NCBI GenBank assembly: GCA_030065825.1
Contig: JASJCY010000051.1
Location: 1 to 40,984, forward strand
DNA length: 40,984 nt
Direction of reading: 5' to 3'
From: Nostocaceae cyanobacterium
Lineage (GTDB): Bacteria; Cyanobacteriota; Cyanobacteriia; Cyanobacteriales; Nostocaceae
Notes under the pieces: model-generated
What the model was told of the DNA's origin: nothing
Seen by the model: only the letters and a program-made list of their open reading frames with translations
Databases searched by the model: none
Translations under genes and position numbers: made by a program
Shown here: in pieces, positions 24,439 through 30,645 of the stretch
How the letters are laid out: each line of letters opens with the position of its first letter
How positions within the stretch are numbered: position 1 is the stretch's first letter

Positions 24439-24822
24439 TGCTTTATTTGACGCTAATTGAGGTGTTAGAGTTGCATCGCAGAATTATTGAGCAATCTGGT
24501 GGAGGATCAGGTATCCGGGATATAGGCTTGCTGGAGGAGCGCGATCGCCCAGCCCCGAATGACGTTTGGCAAAGAAGAACTGTACCCAAGTTTGCTTGAG
24601 AAAGCAGCCGCATTAGGGTTTTCGATCATCATGAACCATCCATTTGTGGACGGAAACAAACGTACAGGTCATGCGGCAACAGAGACTTTTCTTGTCCTGA
24701 ATGGGGTGGAAATTAACGCCTCTGTGGATGAACAAGAGCATGTGGTGTTAGCGATCGCATCGGGCAAATTAGAGCATGAGGCATTTGTAGAATGGTTGCA
24801 ACGGAACACAATCGCCACCTAA
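24438..24822 (+). pseudogene. doc: Doc (Fic-family) toxin, frameshifted
   Basis: The first frame reads MLYLTLIEVLELHRRIIEQS and SGIRDIGLLE, then leaves the family at EERDRPAPND. The second frame resumes as AIAQPRMTFGKEELYPSLLE and contains the intact Fic motif HPFVDGNKRTGHA, ending EAFVEWLQRNT. One extra G in CTGGAGGAGCGCG near 24536 explains the shift. The lesion sits beside a GCGATCGC octamer. An ATG at 24559 could give a short protein, but the N-terminal helices would be missing. Confidence 0.9.
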
Positions 24823-24997
24823 CAAGTCGTTGCAACGGCAAAATCAAGACTTATATACTCAAATTAATATGTAACTATTAAAACTTGAAAATTTATTTTT
24901 GCGTATTTATATTGAGGAAAACACGGCTTTATATTTAAATAGCAAGAAAATAATTATACTTAACTACTTGCCTTGTACTTCCTTAAAATGCGATCGC
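24819..24997. repeat. attC-like left half and 200-bp repeat, right part
   Basis: CTAACAAGTCGTTGCAACGG overlaps the doc stop codon, as left halves of attC sites often do in gene cassettes. From about 24853 the sequence matches the right three quarters of the 200-bp repeat, ending CTTCCTTAAAATGCGATCGC. The right arm of the site and the start of the repeat are missing. Confidence 0.5.
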
Positions 24998-25129
24998 CAA
25001 TCTCGGTTTAGGGAAAAATTAGGTAATGTTTGAGAAAATCAAATAACTTTTAGCAGAGAAAAATAAATGGATTTGCTGCCATATGGCAAATCAGAACTGC
25101 CTAATTTAAGGAAAAACCAGGGAATAATT

Positions 25130-25690
25130 TCATCTATCCTGGCAAATCTCTACTATATAAGCAATTCCCCAATTTATTTCCATATAACTGCTGTGGGGCC
25201 ATTGTCCACCCAACAGGGCATAAATTTCTACGGGTTTGGCAGAAATAGTCACGCCGATTTCATAATGTTTACCAGTATAGGCAGCAAACCTACGGACAGC
25301 CTCTTCGTAGAAAGGACTATTACTGTAATTAGGGTGGGTGAGGTCGATAGCAAATAGACCGTAGAAGTAGCGGGGTATGCTTTGGATGCTTTCTACTAAT
25401 TGACCCAAGTTTCTGGCTAAAATGGCGTTGCGGGGAACTTCTGTTCCCCAAGCGGTATCTAATGCCCAAGATGCACAGGTGAGGTGAGAACCTCCGCAAA
25501 TTCCGCAGATACGAGGTGTGACAATTAACCCGGCTTTTGGGTCTTTTCCCCGGAGAATAACTTCAAATCCCCGGAAGAGTTCCGCTTGAGTCCAAGCGTT
25601 GACTACATATCCATCTTCTACGTCTACTCGTACATCTAAGTCACCTTCAACTCTCCCCACAGGAGAAATATCTAATGTTTTGATTCCCAT
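25130..25690 (-). CDS. hupL: Uptake hydrogenase large subunit, 5' portion
   Basis: The first 170 residues belong to HupL, starting MGIKTLDISPVGRVEGDLDV. RICGICGGSHLT (residues 61-72) is the first cysteine pair that binds the NiFe centre. The reading ends in hydrogenase at HSSYM within the core repeat; the next 16 codons (EINWGIAYIVEICQDR) come from the element and close the truncated frame. After excision the frame continues at 11400. It follows hupS by 87 bases and is cotranscribed with it. Confidence 0.95.
   Translation of the reverse strand: MGIKTLDISPVGRVEGDLDVRVDVEDGYVVNAWTQAELFRGFEVILRGKDPKAGLIVTPRICGICGGSHLTCASWALDTAWGTEVPRNAILARNLGQLVESIQSIPRYFYGLFAIDLTHPNYSNSPFYEEAVRRFAAYTGKHYEIGVTISAKPVEIYALLGGQWPHSSYMEINWGIAYIVEICQDR
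25180..25196. other. Recombination core of the hupL element, hupL 5' copy
   Basis: CCATATAACTGCTGTGG is identical to 11400-11416. On the coding strand it gives CACAGCAGTTATATGG, the core known for hupL elements. The distance between the copies is 13,780 bp. Confidence 0.95.
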
Positions 25691-25700
25691 TTTGATTTCC

Positions 25701-25777
25701 TATTGGTAATTGGTAATCGGTAATTGGTAATTGGTCATCGGTTTTCTGCCTATTACCTATGACCTATTACCTATTAC
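25701..25777 (-). repeat. Inverted short repeats between hupS and hupL
   Basis: On the coding strand, repeated GGTAATA/GGTCATA units face ATTACCA/ATGACCA units across a 14-base loop, giving a stem of about 23 pairs with a few mismatches. The units are heptamer-like short tandem repeats. A hairpin here is known in related strains to affect the hupSL transcript; stabilisation of hupS mRNA is a reasonable inference. Confidence 0.75.
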
Positions 25778-26740
25778 CTAAACTGTGAAAAATTCTTCGT
25801 TTGTCCAATCGGGGGCAGTGTCTTTTGCTACTACTGTCATTAAGGCATAGTCTTTCTTATTTGCCCCTATGGGTAAGTCTTTGGGAACCCCTAACACGGT
25901 TTGAGTCTTAAAGACAGTTCCTGGTTTCAGGTCGTAGAAAGGAAATTCCGGTTCGGTGCAACCAAGACAAGGCATACCAGCACGGGTTTTGGAAGAAACA
26001 CCATTCCATAAAGTACGGTTACAGGAAGAATGGGTCATAGGTCCACGACAACCCAAGTCGTAGTATAGACATCCTTTACGATCACCAAATTCATGGGTAG
26101 ATGCTTTATAGGCAAAGTGGTCGTTGCGGGTACAACCTGTTTGGGTAAAGGTGTTAAAGAAGGTTTGGGGACGATGTAACTCGTCTAGGGCAATGTCTTC
26201 GATACGTCCAGTGGCGATCGCTACTAAAATTTGGGCTATCCAATCGGGATGTGCTGGACATCCGGGAATGTTAATTACGGGTAATCCCCCCTTGGTACGG
26301 AAATTCTTGCCTAAAAAGCCTCCTTGTTGACGTTTGAGGAATTGTAAACCCTGGGATTGGCTGGGATTGGGTTCCATAGCGGGAATGCCTCCCCAGGAAG
26401 CACAATCTCCAATAGCGACGATGAATTTAGCCACTTGGGAGAGGTCGCTTAACCAGTCTTTCATGGGGCGATCGGCAAAGCGATTCCATTCCCCTGTACC
26501 GTTGGGGGCATTAACTACCGTCCCTTCAAACACCAAGATATCTACGGGAGTTTTCCCTAACACACACTCCCACAACATAGTTTGTAAATTATCCCCCATT
26601 TCCATGCCCAGGGATGGATGCCAAAGGAGGTTAATGCCAAAATCGGCAATTAAGTCACAGGCTGTGGGTTCTTCAGCGTTGAGAAATGACATGGTGTCGC
26701 CGGAACAAGCACCACCTTGCAGCCACAAAACGTTAGTCAT
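25778..26740 (-). CDS. hupS: Uptake hydrogenase small subunit
   Basis: This is a 320-aa protein that carries the three FeS clusters of the uptake hydrogenase. MTNVLWLQGGACSGDTMSFL contains the first cluster cysteine; IGDCASWGG and VINIPGCPAHPDW follow, with the distal CNRTLWNG and CLGCTEPEFPF tracts toward the C terminus. There is no twin-arginine signal peptide, as is usual for cyanobacterial HupS. It passes electrons from the HupL site. It is transcribed leftwards, divergent from the hyp operon. Confidence 0.95.
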   Translation of the reverse strand: MTNVLWLQGGACSGDTMSFLNAEEPTACDLIADFGINLLWHPSLGMEMGDNLQTMLWECVLGKTPVDILVFEGTVVNAPNGTGEWNRFADRPMKDWLSDLSQVAKFIVAIGDCASWGGIPAMEPNPSQSQGLQFLKRQQGGFLGKNFRTKGGLPVINIPGCPAHPDWIAQILVAIATGRIEDIALDELHRPQTFFNTFTQTGCTRNDHFAYKASTHEFGDRKGCLYYDLGCRGPMTHSSCNRTLWNGVSSKTRAGMPCLGCTEPEFPFYDLKPGTVFKTQTVLGVPKDLPIGANKKDYALMTVVAKDTAPDWTNEEFFTV

Positions 26741-28098
26741 CAGTTATCTAATTGTATTTTTGTTCATGTACAAATCACACTTTTGTAGAGGTGGAACTCC
26801 CCACTTTCCACCACTATTGGAGTCCACAAAGGTGACATTCATCTGTTGACAATTTGGCAAGTTCTGCTACAAAGTACCACCTTTTTGTCAATATCTGTTC
26901 TTTTATGATATGCAATGTTTTATTTATTTTTCTAGGGAATTAAAAAAAACAAATTATTGCATTTTTGACTACATTTATCATTCTTTAAAAAGTTATTGCA
27001 TAACATTGCGTTTGACATCAAAATTATTACATTACATATAGTTCTATATTTAAGATTACATATCTATATAAATGTTTAGTATCTGTTTTATCTTTAGGCA
27101 AAAAAATAAATGACTGATAGTGAAATATAGGTAATAAAACTTATGTTTAAATCTATAGATATAGCGGTTTCAAATTGAGTGTAGACGCGCAGGTTCACCT
27201 GCCTACGGGTGGTAGACAATTTTTACCTCACGACGCCACTTGCTACAACGCGGGGTAGATGAAGGCTTCACTCTACGAGAAGCCGCTCCGCGTCTACGTA
27301 GAGTACCCGCGCAACGCAGTGGCTCCCCTTCCCCTCTCCTTAATAAGGAGAGGGGTGGCTTTAGTTCCGGGGTGAGGTTCTGACTGTATTCCACAAGCGT
27401 GAAAAGCGCTATATTTGATGTTCACAGAGAATTTATGACAAAAGCTTTGATGTTATCAGAGTTTTTTAAAGAAATTGTAAATAGTTAGGTTTAAACTATG
27501 GATTTTTAGGGATAAATTGTTTTATATTGAGAAGTGGTTGACTAATTTGGGTGAGAAAGTGTTCATGGGAATACTGATAACCAACAGTTGCCTTGGAAAT
27601 GGTAATCGGTGCTTTTGGTGTTTCTCAAAAACAACCAATCATTCGTAGTAAAATATAAAAAGACTGTTAAAATTAGGGTATGATCAGGGAATTTCAATAG
27701 AGATGTGGGCACAGATTGTGCCTGTTGGGTAGACCCCAACGGAACTACCAATTGAATTTCATTGATATCATACATCAACTGTTCCATTATCCCGTGGGTT
27801 CAAGCAAATGTGGTAGAGGAGTGTCAAAGACGGGTTAATGGAAGGGGTGCATACAAGCACATAAAATCAGGACGCTACCCTAACTAATGAACTGCTTATG
27901 TTAATGGTTCATAGGTTAACTGTGTAAGGTGCAACAGAATCAATATATAGAGGTTTTTTGCTGAGGGAAACTGACTAATTTAACTGTGGCATCCAAACAG
28001 TTTATATAGCCCTAGATGGGACGCTAATTAAAGGCGTTTATGGGATCTGGTGTGCATTTAACAAGGCAATTATCCAACCCAATCTGAGGAAAAGACTG
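26741..28098. promoter_or_regulatory. Divergent control region of hupSL and the hyp cluster
   Basis: This is 1.36 kb without a supported gene. Just upstream of hupS (26741-26900) the sequence holds the hupSL promoter, but I find no clean GTA-N8-TAC NtcA site. 26870-27150 is very AT-rich. 27158-27414 is a MITE-like block: ATATAGCGGTTT at one end, AAAAGCGCTATAT at the other, with internal palindromes such as CTCTACG...CGTAGAG and CCTCTCCTTAATAAGGAGAG. The frame 27203-27394 in it is repeat-derived. 27420-28098 shows nothing I can name. Confidence 0.5.
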
Positions 28099-28785
28099 AT
28101 GTTCCCTACCACTAAAAATGCAGCAGTGAAGCCAGCGATGACAGCAATTGCATCGGAGTCAGTAACTACACAAGAAAAAATCCAGATGCTAATCAAGACA
28201 GCAGTTAGGTTTCGCAAGCAGCCAAAAACAGTCAAAGATTTGCGTCATGCAGTGTCCTTATATTACCATGCCTATGAAATGTGTGGGGAGAACTATCCCT
28301 TATTGCAAGCCCGCGCTAAAGTGGGAATGGCAGGGACATTACGGGCAATTCCAGATGTGGGAACCGAACTCCTGCTGCAAGCAAAAGCGGGTTATGAAGA
28401 GGCAATACCAATTTTGCAACAGTTGGGTGTCAAAGAGGAAGTAGCAGAAGCACAAATGAATTTGGGGTTGGTATTGCAGTCCCTAGTGGCATTTAATTTG
28501 GCAAGGATAGCAGACTGTATCGAGGCTTACCAGGCAGCTTTGGGTGTATTTACCTGGCAAGATTATCCCCAGGAATATGCAATTTTACACAATAACATTG
28601 CCATTGCTTACCTTTCCATGCCTGCAATTGGTGATCGGGAACATTTGCAACAAGAGTTAGCTGTAAAATCCTTTGAGTCAGCCCTCCAACATATTAACTT
28701 GATTGAACATCCCAGAGAATATGCAATGTTACAGAACAATTTGGGGAATGCTTTGCAGTCTTTATCAGTACAAACTAAAAAGTAA
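28099..28785 (+). CDS. TPR-like protein of the extended hyp operon
   Basis: This is a 228-aa helical protein made of tetratricopeptide-like helix pairs: LRHAVSLYYHAYEMCG near residue 48, EVAEAQMNLGLVLQSL near 115, EYAILHNNIAIAYLSM and EYAMLQNNLGNALQSL near the end. A TPR gene upstream of hypF is known in Nostoc PCC 7120, in the extended hyp operon. It may be an assembly or scaffolding factor. The C terminus runs into short A-rich direct repeats. Confidence 0.75.
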   Translation: MFPTTKNAAVKPAMTAIASESVTTQEKIQMLIKTAVRFRKQPKTVKDLRHAVSLYYHAYEMCGENYPLLQARAKVGMAGTLRAIPDVGTELLLQAKAGYEEAIPILQQLGVKEEVAEAQMNLGLVLQSLVAFNLARIADCIEAYQAALGVFTWQDYPQEYAILHNNIAIAYLSMPAIGDREHLQQELAVKSFESALQHINLIEHPREYAMLQNNLGNALQSLSVQTKK

Positions 28786-29066
28786 AAAGTAAAAAGAGAA
28801 ATGACCTGGCGAGGCGATATTAAGGGTAATTTATATCCATTGAGACAAAGTAACATCTCTCATATGTTGGACTATTTTCAACAATACTAAAAAAGCTAGG
28901 TTTATCAAGGGAAAATAAAGGTTTTGAAACTGAGAGATTTGCTATAAAACTGGTTTTTGGGACAGGTGTATTCCAGTGTGTGCGAAATCTTAATTTTGCC
29001 TTTTGCCTTTTAACTTTTAACTCAAAAGATGGTCAGATTTGCAGGAAAATAGGAGGAAGAAAAATC

Positions 29067-29300
29067 ATGACAGATTTGCTGACTAATTTCTTAGGTGGGG
29101 AGATTAATATAATAACAGGTTTGGTGTGGTTGTTAATAGCAACTGTCTTATCTATGATTGGTGGTGCTATTGGTGGAATGATATTAGCCGGTAAAGACAT
29201 AGGTTATAGTTTTTCTGCCATGATGGGTGGATTATGTGGTCCTGCGGGGGTAATTCCAGCAATGGTATTTGGACTATTGTTACTGAAATTTATCCCATAA
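29067..29300 (+). CDS. Small membrane protein, glycine-rich
   Basis: This is 77 aa from ATG at 29067, supported by TAGGAGGAAG ten bases upstream. Two membrane segments are visible: LVWLLIATVLSMIGGAIGG and a second around GVIPAMVFGLLLLKFIP, linked by a glycine-rich loop. It resembles one of the small conserved genes preceding hypF in Nostoc. The role is unknown; an inner-membrane location is likely. Confidence 0.75.
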   Translation: MTDLLTNFLGGEINIITGLVWLLIATVLSMIGGAIGGMILAGKDIGYSFSAMMGGLCGPAGVIPAMVFGLLLLKFIP

Positions 29301-29338
29301 TTGTTAACTGATAACTGCTAATTATTAAAGGAGGAATA

Positions 29339-29563
29339 ATGTTAGAAATAGGGTGGTTTACTGCTAAACTATTTTTCAAAGGAAAGCTACTGCGGGAACC
29401 AATGGATTTTATCTTGCGGGCGATGATTGGTAGTAGCATTGCTTTCTCAATCTTGGTATTCCTAGTATTCATTAAATTACCATTATGGCTACCAATAGCA
29501 ATATCTAGTCTCACAGTAGGCACTATCATGCCATATCTCTTAAAAGACTTCAAAATGAAGTGA
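29339..29563 (+). CDS. Small membrane protein
   Basis: This is a 74-aa protein 38 bases after the preceding gene, with AAAGGAGG just upstream. Hydrophobic stretches are FILRAMIGSSIAFSILVFLV and LPLWLPIAISSLTVGTIMPY, with a basic C-terminal tail (LLKDFKMK). It is the second of the pair of small membrane proteins. The neighbourhood suggests a link to hydrogenase maturation or heterocyst function, not shown directly. Confidence 0.75.
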   Translation: MLEIGWFTAKLFFKGKLLREPMDFILRAMIGSSIAFSILVFLVFIKLPLWLPIAISSLTVGTIMPYLLKDFKMK

Positions 29564-29648
29564 TATCATGTCCATCTAAACGATTATCATATCTGTTTGG
29601 AACGGTAATTGTTAATTGGTAATTGGTCATTCCATGACTAAATTTATA

Positions 29649-29672
29649 GAGGCGTGAAATTTCACGTCTCTA
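29649..29672. other. Perfect palindrome
   Basis: AGAGGCGTGAAA is followed by TTTCACGTCTCT, a 24-bp palindrome with one mismatch. Such GCGTGAAATTTCACG palindromes are common in cyanobacterial intergenic regions. It may form a hairpin after the preceding gene. Confidence 0.5.
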
Positions 29673-29689
29673 CATTATTTTACACTTCT

Positions 29690-30625
29690 CAAATACAGTT
29701 TTGTGGGACGGGCAGGGATGCCCGTCCTCATTTTGAAAACTGCTATAAATGAATGGTGGGTTAGACTAAATTCATAACAGAGTCTACAGGTTTATAAATA
29801 TAGCGGTTTTTACAGTTATAAAATACATTTTTGTGGGACGGGCATCCCTGCCCGTCCTCATTTTGAAAACCGCTATAAATGAATGGTGGGTTAGACTAAA
29901 TTCATAACAGAGTCTACAGGTTTATAAATATAGCGGTTTTTACAGTTATAAAATACATTTTTGTGGGATGGGCATCCCTGCCCGTCCTCATTTTGAAAAC
30001 CTCTATAAATGAATGGTGGATTAGACTAAATTGATAACACAGCGTACAGGTTTATAAATATAGCGGTTTTTACAGTTATAAAATACATTTTTGTGGGACG
30101 GGCAGGGATGCCCGTCCTCATTTTGAAAACCGCTATAAATGAATGGTGGGTTGGAGGATGTTTGAAAAGTATTATGTTTAACATCAAAACCCTAGAAACC
30201 TAACCCCTAACCCCTTCCCTACTAGGGAAGGGGAACAGAAAAATAGGGGTTTCAAAGTCTATCTCCTCCTAGGAGAGAGATAAGAAGTGAGGTTTTTAGT
30301 AATCTTTTAGACTTTCCAAACATCCTCTTAGACTAAATTCATAACAGAGTCTACAGGTGTATAAATATAGCGGTTTTTACAGTTATAAAATACATTTTTG
30401 TGGGATGGGCATCCCTGCCCGTCCTCATTTTGAAAACCGCTATAAATGAATGGTGGATTAGACTAAATTAATAACAGAGTCTACAGGTGTATAAATATAG
30501 CGGTTTTTACAGTTATAAAATAAATTTTTGTGGGATAGGCATCCCTGCCCGTCCTCATTTTGAAAACCGCTATAAATGAATGGTGCGTTAGACTAAAGTC
30601 ATAACACACCCTACAGCTAGGATAA
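29690..30625. repeat. 130-bp tandem repeat with nested palindromes, six copies
   Basis: Copies start at about 29701, 29831, 29961, 30091, 30398 and 30528; the spacing is 130 bp except where a 175-bp insertion sits. Each unit has an outer stem (TATAGCGGTTTT facing AAAACCGCTATA) and an inner stem GGGACGGGCA/TGCCCGTCC. The four bases between the inner arms are GGGA in copies 1 and 4 and TCCC in the rest, so the core is present in both orientations. In Nostoc this interval holds other hyp-operon genes that are absent here. Confidence 0.9.
30153..30327. mobile_element. MITE inserted in the 130-bp repeat
   Basis: This is a 175-bp insertion with terminal inverted repeats (GAGGATGTTTGAAAAGT at the left, ACTTTCCAAACATCCTC at the right; 16 of 17 match). 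The repeat unit is interrupted after GGGTT and resumes at TTAGAC, so TT is duplicated. There is no gene inside, hence a non-autonomous element that needs a transposase from elsewhere. Confidence 0.85.
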
Positions 30626-30645
30626 ACACAAAGAAAATAATAAAT

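Larger units (their letters stand above)
11400..25196. mobile_element. hupL DNA element (programmed excision, 13.8 kb)
   Basis: This element interrupts hupL. It is bounded by identical 17-bp direct repeats (11400-11416 and 25180-25196), and a xisC recombinase gene sits just inside one end. Excision between the repeats would release a 13,780-bp circle and join residue M170 of the 5' part to V of the 3' part, giving HupL of 531 residues. This is the arrangement known from Anabaena PCC 7120, whose element is about 10.5 kb with a 16-bp core, CACAGCAGTTATATGG as I recall it; that core is present here. The cargo (toxin-antitoxin loci, cassette-like repeats, a glycosyltransferase) is described separately. 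Confidence 0.95.

Noticed and set aside
25067-25357. Plus-strand ORF across the hupL junction
   Set aside because: It overlaps hupL on the other strand and spans the recombination site.
26741-26950. NtcA binding site upstream of hupS
   Set aside because: I looked for GTA-N8-TAC and close variants and found only partial matches, none convincing.
27203-27394. Minus-strand ORF of 63 codons
   Set aside because: It is rich in R, G and P and lies in a palindromic MITE-like block. Such frames recur in cyanobacterial repeats.
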